The notes beneath the pieces are model-generated. The model worked only from the letters and a program-made list of their open reading frames with translations, was not told the origin of the DNA and did not search any database. The position numbers and the translations under genes are program-made. From Terriglobia bacterium (GTDB taxonomy: Bacteria > Acidobacteriota > Terriglobia > Bryobacterales > Bryobacteraceae), in contig PSRJ01000288.1 in the NCBI GenBank assembly GCA_003175985.1, positions 1 through 49,982 on the forward strand: a stretch of 49,982 bases of DNA. The letters run 5' to 3'. The number at the start of each line of letters is the position of its first letter. Positions within the stretch are counted from its first letter, which is position 1. Shown here in pieces: positions 1 to 7,891 of this stretch.

Positions 1-233
1 TATTTGGTCTTGCTCCGCGTGGGGTTTTCCCTGCCGGCGGAATTACTCCCGCCGCGGTGCGCTCTTACCGCACCTTTTCACCCTTACCCCATTGCTGAGG
101 CGGTATCTTTTCTGTGGCACTTTCCGTAGAGCCCTGCGGCCCTCCCGGCCGTTAGCCGGCACGCTGCCCTGTGGAGACCGGACTTTCCTCCCCCGTTTTT
201 CCGGGAGCGACTGCCTGTCCGGCGGCCCACGGC
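1..233 (-). ncRNA. rnpB: RNase P RNA, bacterial type A, 5' part (3' end beyond window)
   Basis: Catalytic RNA of ribonuclease P, which matures tRNA 5' ends. Read on the minus strand, the region carries the conserved core blocks in order: AGGCAGTCGC, GAGGAAAGTCCGG, CTCCACAGGGCAG, then GGTAAGAGCGCACCG and GGAGCAAGACCAAATA at the window edge. These match the order in E. coli RNase P RNA. About 130-150 bases of the 3' part, including the second strand of P4, would lie left of base 1. The 5' end near 233 is estimated from the usual distance to the GAGGAAAGTCCGG block and was not located precisely. Confidence 0.95.
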
Positions 234-241
234 TTTATTGT

Positions 242-514
242 CCCATTTCTCGCGCCGATTTGTACGCCGGAATACCCCATCCGGTAAAACAACCCTAATC
301 CCATCTTGCAGATACCGAAAAGTTCCGGTGTATCCTGATGTTAACTGCGCTTGAGGGTCCGTTGTCGGGCCTTCGTCGGGAAGTCTCGGTTCTTCCCGGC
401 ACGCTGTGGGTAGATCGCGCGCGCCATGGAGGACCAGATAACAACAGGGGCGCAGCTCGACTGGAAGAGTTTCGGTTTTCATGCACAAGTTGATCACGTT
501 GAGGAGAGAAAACA
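242..514. other. Intergenic spacer between rnpB and the OmpA-PKD lipoprotein gene
   Basis: No convincing gene is seen. The spacer must hold the rnpB promoter (reading left) and the leader of the gene at 515 (reading right). A perfect 7-bp hairpin (CGGGAAG at 377-383, CTTCCCG at 392-398, 8-base loop) lies within the rightward leader and lacks a U tract. A good Shine-Dalgarno sequence, GAGGAGAG, lies just before the ATG at 515. Confidence 0.5.
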
Positions 515-3247
515 ATGAAGAAACTGGCAGCGATAGGTGCCCTCGGGCTCTTGGCGTCCTGTCTCTATTCTCAGGGGCTCAACCCAGGCGGTCAGTCCAA
601 AGACGACTGGGAAGAGATTAATTTCGAATTCAATTCGTCCATCCTCTCGGATGGATACCCGAGCCTGTTGCGGCTCGCGGATCTGATGAGCCAGCACCGT
701 GACTATAAAGTCCGGGTAGTCGGGAACACCGACTATGTTGGCTCCGTGCCATATAACGACAAGCTGGCCCTCGCGCGCGCCAACACCGTTCGCGACTTCC
801 TGATCAAATACGGGGTAAACGCGGATCAGATCACCACCGCCGGAAACGGCAAGGCCAGCCCGGAAGTCAACAACAATACCAAGGAAGGCCGCTTCATCAA
901 CCGGCGCGTTGTCCTGACGGTGACCAACGCGCAGGGCGCTGTGGTCAAAGAAGGCGGCATCAGCGATATTTTGAAGGCGATTCAGGACCTCGCCGCCAAG
1001 CAGGAAGAATGCTGTAACCAGATCCTGCGCCGTCTCGACAAGCTCGATGACATCCTGGCGGCCCTGAAGAACATGCAGGGCGAAAATGACAAACTGCGCG
1101 GCGAATTGGCTGACCTGCGCAATCAGCACAACATGCTGCGCGACCAGGTGGCCGGCCTCCCCAAGCCGCTCACCGGCCCGGAGACCACCCAGATCGCGCG
1201 CACGGAAGCCACTACCGCCGCCAACAACGCGCTCGAGGAAGCGCAGCGGCGCAACAAGAAGTTCTCGATCGTCGGCCTGAACGTCGGGCCTTCGTGGGGT
1301 CCGAACCGCTTTGGCAACGGCGACGTAACGGTCAGCGGCAGCGCGCGTTTCTTCTCGCCGTTCGGCGGCGATGGCACGCGCGCGGTGCAGGCGCAGGGCG
1401 AGTACATGTACTACCCGGGCCGCCAGGAAGGCCAGTTCGATATCGGTCTGGTGAACCGCTGGGGCAAAGTGCAAGCCGGCGCTTTCGGAAGCTTTAAGGC
1501 CCTCAGCATCCATGAATACCAGAACGCCGGATTCCTCGGACAGGGCGCTTTCCTTTTGGACTACATCTTCGACCGGGGCCGGTTGGGAGCATTTGCCACC
1601 GCCGGCTTCAAGAACGATGCCGTCCTCAACAGCGTCAACCTCGGCACGAATTCTTTCCTGCAAACCTACGCGCACGTCGTCAACCAGTACGGCGTCAATG
1701 TCCTGTACGGCGCCTGGGGCAATGCCTATCTGGAGGGCAATGCAGCCTTCCTACGCATGCGGGGCGTCGATGACCGCCCTGGAGCCAAGCTGAAACTGGT
1801 GCAGCCCTTCAACGACCACGTGTCCGGAACCGTGGAATTTGGCTTCAACGAAACCTTCATCGGCACATCGGACAAGGGCCGCGTGGTGTTCGGCCTGGAG
1901 TTCGGCAATTACATCCGGCCGAAGGAGTACGCCACCGTCACCAGCCCGGTGCCGATGGATGTACCGCGCATTCGCTACCAGCTCCTGACCCGCCGTATCG
2001 GCAACAGCGCGCCCATCGCCGATGCCGGCCCGAACCAGATCGTTCCCGCCGGAACTGTCACCTTGAACGGATCGGCTTCGTACGATCCGGATGGCGATCC
2101 GATCACCTATAGCTGGCAGCAGACGGGCGGCCCGTCGGTAACCATCAACAGCGCGAACGCCGCGGTCGCCACATTCACCGCCGCCGCCGGACAAACCTAC
2201 ACCTTCCGGCTGACGGTGAAGGATACCGGTGGATTGCAGAGTTCGGCGACTACCACCGTGACCGCCAGCGGAGGCGGTGCGTTGCGCATCGACCAATTCT
2301 TCGCCACGCCGAATAACATTCAGCCCGGCCAGACCGCTACCCTGACTTGGGTGGTGACCGGCGCCACCGCCGTCAACATCTCGCCTGGAGTCGGCAACGT
2401 CAACGCCACCAGCGGAACGACGCAGGTGACTCCGCAGCAGACCACCACTTACACGCTCACTGCTACCGGACCCGGCGGCGCTTCCGTCACGCAGACCGCG
2501 GTAGTGACCGTCGGCGGCCCAACAGGCCCGGTGCAGATCGTGCGCTTCGAAGCGAGCCCGCTGAGTATCGCGCCCGGACAGCAGTCGACACTGAGCTGGA
2601 GCACCAATAACGCAACCCAGGTCACCATCAGCGGCGTGGGCACTGTGACGCCTAACGGCAGCACCACGGTCTCGCCGCAGCAGACTACCACCTACACACT
2701 CACGGCCACCGGCGCCAACGGCCAGGCCGTATCGGCTCCCGTCACCGTCACGGTCGCCACCGGAGCGATTCCGCAAGTCGTCACGTTCGTGGCTACTCCG
2801 CAGAATATCGATGCCGGCCAAAGCACGAAGATCTGTTGGCAGGTCACCAACTCCACCAACATCTCCATCACGCCGGGAGTCGGTACCAATCTAAATGCCA
2901 ACGATTGCGCCACCGTCAGCCCGGCTGTGACTACCACCTACACTTTGACCGCGACCAACGCCACCGGCCAGATCCAGGCCAACGTAACGGTCAATGTCGG
3001 TCAGGTGCGCATCCTCTCGTTCATCGCGACACCGGTCTACTCGACCAAGGCTGGTGATCCGGTGACCCTGTCCTGGACCACCTCGAACGCCACCAGCGTC
3101 GTGCTGGTCGGCGATGTCTCGCCGCAGACCCTGCCGGTGAATGGCACGGTAGTGGTGAACCCGACCACGAACACAACCTACACCCTGACCGCCTACGGAC
3201 CTGGAGGACAGACCGTAAGCGTCACAATAGAGGTGTTCGTCAGGTAA
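515..3247 (+). CDS. Envelope lipoprotein: N-terminal OmpA domain, barrel-like region, PKD and four Ig-like repeats
   Basis: A 910-residue envelope protein. It starts with a signal peptide ending in LLASC, a good lipobox (Cys16). An OmpA-type peptidoglycan-binding domain follows at about residues 35-140, with the TDYVGS and GRFINRRV motifs. A Leu/Asp-rich coiled coil covers about 150-240, then a Gly- and aromatic-rich stretch (about 245-490) that looks like outer-membrane beta strands. Next come one PKD domain (about 500-585, SYDPDGDPITYSW) and four tandem repeats of about 75 residues, each with the TTTYTLTA core. The usual OmpA order, barrel first and peptidoglycan binder last, is reversed. 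GAGGAGAG before the ATG supports the start. The role is probably structural or adhesive at the outer membrane; no enzyme motif is seen. Confidence 0.85.
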   Translation: MKKLAAIGALGLLASCLYSQGLNPGGQSKDDWEEINFEFNSSILSDGYPSLLRLADLMSQHRDYKVRVVGNTDYVGSVPYNDKLALARANTVRDFLIKYGVNADQITTAGNGKASPEVNNNTKEGRFINRRVVLTVTNAQGAVVKEGGISDILKAIQDLAAKQEECCNQILRRLDKLDDILAALKNMQGENDKLRGELADLRNQHNMLRDQVAGLPKPLTGPETTQIARTEATTAANNALEEAQRRNKKFSIVGLNVGPSWGPNRFGNGDVTVSGSARFFSPFGGDGTRAVQAQGEYMYYPGRQEGQFDIGLVNRWGKVQAGAFGSFKALSIHEYQNAGFLGQGAFLLDYIFDRGRLGAFATAGFKNDAVLNSVNLGTNSFLQTYAHVVNQYGVNVLYGAWGNAYLEGNAAFLRMRGVDDRPGAKLKLVQPFNDHVSGTVEFGFNETFIGTSDKGRVVFGLEFGNYIRPKEYATVTSPVPMDVPRIRYQLLTRRIGNSAPIADAGPNQIVPAGTVTLNGSASYDPDGDPITYSWQQTGGPSVTINSANAAVATFTAAAGQTYTFRLTVKDTGGLQSSATTTVTASGGGALRIDQFFATPNNIQPGQTATLTWVVTGATAVNISPGVGNVNATSGTTQVTPQQTTTYTLTATGPGGASVTQTAVVTVGGPTGPVQIVRFEASPLSIAPGQQSTLSWSTNNATQVTISGVGTVTPNGSTTVSPQQTTTYTLTATGANGQAVSAPVTVTVATGAIPQVVTFVATPQNIDAGQSTKICWQVTNSTNISITPGVGTNLNANDCATVSPAVTTTYTLTATNATGQIQANVTVNVGQVRILSFIATPVYSTKAGDPVTLSWTTSNATSVVLVGDVSPQTLPVNGTVVVNPTTNTTYTLTAYGPGGQTVSVTIEVFVR

Positions 3248-3258
3248 TTTGAGGGATA

Positions 3259-3283
3259 GCGCCGGCGGCTCTGCCGCCGGCGC
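3259..3283. terminator. Strong GC hairpin between convergent genes
   Basis: A perfect 11-bp stem with a 3-base loop: GCGCCGGCGGC, TCT, GCCGCCGGCGC. It starts 11 bases after the stop of the OmpA-PKD gene and lies before the stop of the convergent gene ending at 3299, so it could serve both. No U tract follows on the plus strand, so it may be an RNA-end stabiliser rather than a classical intrinsic terminator. Confidence 0.6.
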
Positions 3284-3298
3284 CTGCCTTCCCCGTTC

Positions 3299-3925
3299 TC
3301 AATACAGCGTCACCGGCACCCGCGTCTTTGCGTCATCGTCGAAAGCTTGCGCGTCTACAAATCCGCAGGTATGCGCCGCCAACACCGTGCCCATACTCGG
3401 CACCGCGCCCTGCTTCGCAAACTTGGCAGGGTTCCACAGATCCGCCCGCACCAGCGCCCGGCTGCAGTGAATGTAAGCCTCTTTGACCCGAACCACCAGC
3501 ACGACTCGCGGCACCTTCCCCTGCACGGAGAACGACTCGGTCAACGCCGGATCGCGGCTGAGCGTGGCTTCTCCGTTCACACGAAACGTCTCCGCTACAC
3601 CCGGAACCAGGAAGAGAAGACCGAGGGCCGGATTGCGCACCAGGTTCGCCAGCGTGTCCAGCCGGTTATTGCCGCGGCGGTCCGGAATGAGTAGCGTGTG
3701 ATCGTCGGCTACCCGCACAAACCCCGGCACATCACCGCGAGGTGAATTGTCCGAAGCCCCTCCGCTTTGTGTCCCGACAATCACCAGCGGCGAGGCAGCG
3801 ATAAAAGCCCGGCAATATTCGTCGAGGTGATCGATTTGCTTGCGCACCGACCGCTCGAGCGGTGGGCCATACAAGGCCGACAGTTCCGCCGCGTCCGTGA
3901 TGACAAAGTTCGGATCCAGGTCCAT
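3299..3925 (-). CDS. Pyridoxamine 5'-phosphate oxidase-like flavin-binding protein
   Basis: A 208-residue protein of the split-barrel FMN-binding superfamily (pyridoxamine-phosphate oxidase-like, the group often annotated as MSMEG_1061 type). Visible hallmarks are the GDVPGFVRVADDHTLLIPDR segment, the RGNNRLDTLANLVRNP segment that would contact FMN, and a late RADLWNP motif. Members bind flavin or F420, but substrates are mostly unknown, so no reaction is assigned. I chose the ATG at 3925 over the in-frame ATG at 3943 because a -10-like CATAAT (3932-3937) lies exactly six bases before it. The gene is divergent from the DinB-like gene, with only 42 bases between start codons. Confidence 0.75.
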   Translation of the reverse strand: MDLDPNFVITDAAELSALYGPPLERSVRKQIDHLDEYCRAFIAASPLVIVGTQSGGASDNSPRGDVPGFVRVADDHTLLIPDRRGNNRLDTLANLVRNPALGLLFLVPGVAETFRVNGEATLSRDPALTESFSVQGKVPRVVLVVRVKEAYIHCSRALVRADLWNPAKFAKQGAVPSMGTVLAAHTCGFVDAQAFDDDAKTRVPVTLY

Positions 3926-3931
3926 GAGACG

Positions 3932-3937
3932 ATTATG
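3932..3937 (-). promoter_or_regulatory. -10 box of a probable leaderless promoter
   Basis: CATAAT on the minus strand, followed by six bases (cgtctc) and the ATG at 3925. Transcription would begin at or next to the start codon. No clear -35 box is visible. Confidence 0.4.
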
Positions 3938-3955
3938 CCGCAAAGCCTTCGATGG

Positions 3956-3961
3956 TATGCT
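3956..3961 (+). promoter_or_regulatory. -10 box of a probable leaderless promoter
   Basis: TATGCT followed by six bases (tgtccc) and the GTG at 3968. It supports the GTG start of the DinB-like gene, since there is no Shine-Dalgarno sequence. The divergent promoter for 3925 is 18 bases away, so the two polymerase sites overlap. Confidence 0.4.
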
Positions 3962-3967
3962 TGTCCC

Positions 3968-4570
3968 GTGAAGCGACTGCTCTTGTTATCGGTGATACCG
4001 TGCATCCCTGCTTTCGCCACCGATGCTCGCATGACCCCGCAGGAACGCGCCCAGGTGCTCCAGTGGCTGGAAGAATCGCGCCGTGAATTTCTGGCAGCCA
4101 TCGACGGCGTCTCCGCCCGCCAGTGGACGTGGAAATCCGCTCCCGATCGCTGGTCGGTCGGCGAAGTAGCCGAACATGTCGTGCTGGCGGAAGCCTCTCA
4201 GTTCGCAAACGTCAAAAAGGCGCTCACGTTAGCTCCCGACCCCGATTGGGAGACTAAGACCAAAGGCAAGACTGAGAGGCTCGTCGCCGTGCTTGCGCCG
4301 CGCCTGGGCAGAGCGCAGGCGGCCGAAGCAATCGTGCCCAAAGGCGGAATGACTGCCGCTCAGGTCAAGGAACGCTTCGAGAAGCAGCGCGCCGAGATCG
4401 TGAAGTTTGCCGCCGAGACCGACGCTCCCCTCAAACAATACATCGTCGATAACACCTTCTTCGGTGCTTTGAACGGCTACCACTGGTTGATTTACGCGCC
4501 CCTTCACACAATGCGCCACGATAAGCAGATCGCCGAAGTGAAGGCTACGCAAGGCTATCCGAATCCTTAG
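3968..4570 (+). CDS. DinB-like four-helix protein with signal peptide
   Basis: A 200-residue protein of the DinB/YfiT-like superfamily. Members are four-helix bundles with a His-based metal site, and many act as thiol-dependent transferases. Visible features are WSVGEVAEHVVLAE in helix 2 and YHWLIYAPLHTMRHDKQI near the C terminus, which carry the expected His residues. The first 20 residues, read from GTG, form a signal peptide (hydrophobic LLLLSVIP core, cleavage near AFA), so the protein is probably exported. An upstream in-frame ATG at 3935 exists but would place polar residues before the signal. The substrate is unknown. Confidence 0.7.
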   Translation: MKRLLLLSVIPCIPAFATDARMTPQERAQVLQWLEESRREFLAAIDGVSARQWTWKSAPDRWSVGEVAEHVVLAEASQFANVKKALTLAPDPDWETKTKGKTERLVAVLAPRLGRAQAAEAIVPKGGMTAAQVKERFEKQRAEIVKFAAETDAPLKQYIVDNTFFGALNGYHWLIYAPLHTMRHDKQIAEVKATQGYPNP

Positions 4571-4640
4571 TGGAACGCGCTCAACCCCCACCCGCGTCTC
4601 ACTTATGGTCCAGTGCGATACACTGGCGATGCGAGGCCTC

Positions 4641-6134
4641 ATGGCAACCCACGTCGATGTAACTCCGCGGGAAGACACCAGTTTCTTCGGACACCCCCGC
4701 GGCCTGGCAACGCTCTTCTTCACCGAGATGTGGGAGCGCTTCAGCTATTACGGCCAGCGCGCCATCCTCATCCTTTATATGACGGCCGCAGTCTCCACCG
4801 GCGGCCTGGGGTTCTCCGTAGTGAAGGCCGGCGCGGTCTACGGCTTGTACACCGCACTGGTATACGTGCTCGGTCTGCCCGGCGGCTGGTTTGCCGACCG
4901 CATCACGGGCCAGAGGCGGGCGGTTCTCTACGGCGGCGTCCTCATCTCGCTGGGCGAGTTTGCCCTGATGGCTCCCGGCCTTCCCATGTTCTATCTTGGC
5001 CTCGTTCTGCTGATGTTCGGTACCGGCCTCTTAAAGACGAACGTGAGCACCATGGTCGGCCAGCTCTATCGTCAGGGCGATGTCCGCCGCGACTCCGGTT
5101 TCTCCATCTACTATATGGGGATCAACATCGGGGCGCTGGTTTCGCCGCTGGCCTGCGGCTGGGTGGGCGAGCGCATCGGATGGCGGCTTGGTTTCGGTCT
5201 GGCCGGGGTAGGCATGATCGCCGGTCTGATCCAGTATTTGATCGGATACAAACACCTCGGCTCCGCCGGGCTGTACCCGGTCTCATCCGGCAGCGCTACG
5301 GCCGACCGCAGCCTGAAACGCCGCACTGCGGCCTGGAGCTTCGCCGCCGTGATCCTGATCGGAGTCGTCGGCCTGCTGGCATCCGCCGGCGTGATCAACC
5401 TCAATGCCGAATCCATCTCCGACGCTTTCGGTCTCATCCTCCTGATCGTCTCTGCGATCGTGTTCGCCTGGCTCATCTTCGGCAAAGGATGGTCGCTGGC
5501 CGAGCGCAAACGCTCCGCGGCGATTCTGGTCCTTTTCATCGCATCCGCGGTCTTCTGGTCCGCCTTCGAGCAGGCCGGCTCCTCCCTCAATCTCTTCGCC
5601 GAGCGCGCCACCAACCGCATCGTTATGGGCTTCGAATTCCCGGCAAGCTGGTTCCAGTTTGTCCAGCCCATGTTCGTCATCCTTCTGGCGCCGGTCTTCG
5701 CCTGGATTTGGATCGCTCTGCGCCGCCGCGAGCCCTCCAGCCCCAGCAAGTTCACCTTCAGCCTCGTTCTGGTCGGGCTTTCGTTCGCCATCCTGGTGCC
5801 GGCGGCAACCATGAGTGCCAGCGGTGCACTGGTTTCTCCCTGGTGGCTTACCGCAAGCTATTTGCTGCAGACCCTGGGCGAACTCTGCCTGAGCCCCGTG
5901 GGCTTAAGCGCCATGACCAAGCTCGCGCCCGAACGCGTGGCCGGAATGATGATGGGAGTCTGGTTCACCTCGATCGCTTGCGGAAACTATCTCGCGGGAC
6001 GCGCCGCCTCCCTCTACGAATCATTCTCCGTATCGCAGCTCTTCGGCGCCGTCGCCTTGTTTGCGTTTGTGGCCGCCCTGGTCCTGGCGCTGCTCATCAA
6101 GCCAACGGTCCGGCTGATGGGCGGTGTGAACTAG
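4641..6134 (+). CDS. Proton-dependent oligopeptide transporter (POT/PTR2 family)
   Basis: A 497-residue inner-membrane symporter that imports di- and tripeptides with protons. Diagnostic POT signatures are present: ERFSYYGQRAILILYM in the first helix, GGWFADRITGQRRAVLYGG, and YYMGINIGALVSPL. About 12-14 hydrophobic segments are visible, as usual for the family. ATG 4641 is preceded by GCGAGG at a fitting distance; in-frame ATG 4629 and GTG 4605 upstream are less likely. It stands alone, and its 3' end overlaps that of the convergent epimerase gene by 38 bases. Confidence 0.88.
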   Translation: MATHVDVTPREDTSFFGHPRGLATLFFTEMWERFSYYGQRAILILYMTAAVSTGGLGFSVVKAGAVYGLYTALVYVLGLPGGWFADRITGQRRAVLYGGVLISLGEFALMAPGLPMFYLGLVLLMFGTGLLKTNVSTMVGQLYRQGDVRRDSGFSIYYMGINIGALVSPLACGWVGERIGWRLGFGLAGVGMIAGLIQYLIGYKHLGSAGLYPVSSGSATADRSLKRRTAAWSFAAVILIGVVGLLASAGVINLNAESISDAFGLILLIVSAIVFAWLIFGKGWSLAERKRSAAILVLFIASAVFWSAFEQAGSSLNLFAERATNRIVMGFEFPASWFQFVQPMFVILLAPVFAWIWIALRRREPSSPSKFTFSLVLVGLSFAILVPAATMSASGALVSPWWLTASYLLQTLGELCLSPVGLSAMTKLAPERVAGMMMGVWFTSIACGNYLAGRAASLYESFSVSQLFGAVALFAFVAALVLALLIKPTVRLMGGVN

Positions 6135-6957
6135 GCTCGATTTCCTTCTGATAAGCCGCGTTGAGCTGCTTCCTCGCAAACTCGAGGTCGCGCTGGATCG
6201 CTTCCAGCCGGTTGCCCGCAGGGTAATCGTTCTCGAGTGTCAGGGGTCCCGAAAATCGCGCCCGGGCCAACGTTCCAAAGAACGCCACCCAATCTACCGA
6301 GCCTTCTCCCAGCGGGCAAGGAACCACCCGGTCCTTTTCCCGGCGTGTATCCCGCAGCCGGATCATTTTGATGCGCGGCAGAGCTGCTTCGAAGCCTCCT
6401 TCGGCGGTCTCGAAATCGTACCCCACCCAATCGGCATCGAGGCTCCGGACCAGCGCCTCGCCCGCGGGATACGGCACTCCCAGCCCGATCCGCGCCGCTC
6501 TTCCGTAGGCCACGAAGCTCAGCACTTCATTTCCGCGCTCCGCCAGGCGGGCGGGCATCCTGGAATATCCGGTGCGGTAAAACGCCACTCCCGAGCGCCC
6601 CGCGATCGCCAGCACATTGCGCGCCCACGGTTCCGCAATGCTCAGGAAGGCCGTAGTGATCACCGGCACTTCCAATCCGCTCCCCGTGATGACCTCGATC
6701 GCGCGCACCAGGTCGACCGGCGTCTGCTCCGGCGCCACCGTTCCCCCCGGCTCCACCGACAAATCGCATCCGTCGAACCCGAGGCCATTCAACACCGTGC
6801 CCAGTTCTGGATATTCCACCTGCGGCAGCAGCCGGGAGTAGAGGCAGAGCAGCGGTCCCGTGCGCACGCGCGGAGCTTCCGGTTCGCGCGTCTGCGCCGT
6901 TGCGGTGGCGGCCGCGGCGCCCAGCCCCGCCAGCCATTCCCGCCGCGTCATCCGCAT
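6097..6957 (-). CDS. Tat-exported sugar phosphate isomerase/epimerase-like TIM barrel
   Basis: A 286-residue protein of the xylose-isomerase-like TIM barrel superfamily. The N terminus MRMTRREWLAGLGAAAATA is a twin-arginine signal, so the folded protein is probably exported to the periplasm. Barrel-strand motifs include GFDGCDLSVEPGG, DWVGYDFETAEGG and GPLTLENDYPAG, which would supply the acidic metal ligands. Exported members of this family are frequent in Acidobacteria and Planctomycetes. The substrate cannot be told. Start at the ATG of the Tat signal, six bases after a TACAAT box. Confidence 0.78.
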   Translation of the reverse strand: MRMTRREWLAGLGAAAATATAQTREPEAPRVRTGPLLCLYSRLLPQVEYPELGTVLNGLGFDGCDLSVEPGGTVAPEQTPVDLVRAIEVITGSGLEVPVITTAFLSIAEPWARNVLAIAGRSGVAFYRTGYSRMPARLAERGNEVLSFVAYGRAARIGLGVPYPAGEALVRSLDADWVGYDFETAEGGFEAALPRIKMIRLRDTRREKDRVVPCPLGEGSVDWVAFFGTLARARFSGPLTLENDYPAGNRLEAIQRDLEFARKQLNAAYQKEIEPSSHRPSAGPLA

Positions 6958-6963
6958 AGAGAC

Positions 6964-6969
6964 ATTGTA
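6964..6969 (-). promoter_or_regulatory. -10 box of a probable leaderless promoter
   Basis: TACAAT on the minus strand, then six bases (gtctct), then the ATG at 6957. A divergent TATACT (6984-6989) could serve the plus-strand gene at 7014, giving it a leader of about 20 bases with an AAGGA site. Confidence 0.45.
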
Positions 6970-7013
6970 TCGGTTCATCAAGTTATACTGCGGTTTTGGA
7001 AGGAAACCCAGGA

Positions 7014-7820
7014 ATGAAAACGTTACGCTGTTTTGCCATTATCCTTGCCGCTGCCCCACTGTGGGCCGGCGTCCGCATGAAGATCGACGTCACCGACTTG
7101 AAGACCAACAAGACCATGCAGCAGGAAATCCTGCTCGATGCCGCCCGCCTGCGCGTCAACATCGGCGGCGAGGGCCAGCAGACTTCGGTCTTTTTCCTCA
7201 CCGATGGAGGCCGCAACCGGCTGGTGATGCTCGACCGTGCTTCCAACGAATACCGCGAAATGGATGAGCAGACGCTCAACCAGGTATCCCAGCAGGTCTC
7301 CGGCGCCATGGCGCAACTGCAAGCCCAGTTGCAGAACATGCCCCCCGAGCAGCGCGCCCGCATCGAGCAGATGATGAAAGGCCGCGGCATGCCCGGCTTG
7401 GGCGCCCCTCAGCCCGCTGCCCGCACCACCTACACCGTCAAAGGCAGCGGTTCGGTTAACGGATTCTCCTGCACGAAGTACGAAGGCGCCCGCAACGGCG
7501 AAAAAGTAGCCGACCTCTGCGCCGCCAAGCCCGAGGACCTGCACTTCACCGCGGCCGATTTCCAGGTCTTCGAGCAGATGCGCAAGTTCGCCTCCAGCCT
7601 GACGAGCAGCCTCGGCAATCTTCCCGGCGCCTCCGCCAGCCTGACCAGCCTGACCGATCCCGGCTTTGAAGGTTTCCCGATCCAGCAGACCGCTTACAGC
7701 AGCGGACAGCCGACCCACAAGACCGAGGTCAAATCGATCGACCGCGCCAGCTTCTTCGACGCCGACTTCTCACTCGGCACCGCGAAGAAGGTGGACCTCA
7801 TGCCCGGCCGCGGCCGGTAA
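7014..7820 (+). CDS. Exported DUF4412-like protein of unknown function
   Basis: A 268-residue secreted protein with a clean signal peptide (MKTLRCFAIILAAAPLWAG). The body resembles the DUF4412 type: GVRMKIDVTDLKTNKT, a strand-rich region naming a measured variable (DGGRNRLVMLDRASNEY), and a later FSCTKYEG segment. A Gln-rich, probably helical linker (about residues 85-135) splits the two halves. No catalytic motif is seen. ATG 7014 follows GGAAGGAAACCCAGG; a TTG six codons upstream is the only longer option. It is transcribed towards the NACHT gene and ends 71 bases before it. Confidence 0.7.
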   Translation: MKTLRCFAIILAAAPLWAGVRMKIDVTDLKTNKTMQQEILLDAARLRVNIGGEGQQTSVFFLTDGGRNRLVMLDRASNEYREMDEQTLNQVSQQVSGAMAQLQAQLQNMPPEQRARIEQMMKGRGMPGLGAPQPAARTTYTVKGSGSVNGFSCTKYEGARNGEKVADLCAAKPEDLHFTAADFQVFEQMRKFASSLTSSLGNLPGASASLTSLTDPGFEGFPIQQTAYSSGQPTHKTEVKSIDRASFFDADFSLGTAKKVDLMPGRGR

Positions 7821-7826
7821 CGCAGG

Positions 7827-7842
7827 CGCGTGGTCCCACGCG
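7827..7842. terminator. Hairpin between convergent genes
   Basis: CGCGTGG, two bases, CCACGCG: a perfect 7-bp stem just after the stop at 7820 and before the 3' end of the NACHT gene. There is no U tract. It may act as a bidirectional transcription block. Confidence 0.4.
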
Positions 7843-7891
7843 AGTCAGATCGCTACCAACAGGTGCTATCCTTGATCGCTGATTGACAGTT

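Noticed and set aside
494..1675. Long minus-strand open frame of 393 codons
   Set aside because: Antisense of the OmpA-PKD lipoprotein; G+C-rich codon use leaves this frame open. No ribosome site or family traits.
4613..6151. Open frame of 512 codons in another plus frame over the POT transporter
   Set aside because: Arg/Pro/His-rich low-quality translation with no family motifs; the POT frame has all diagnostic motifs.
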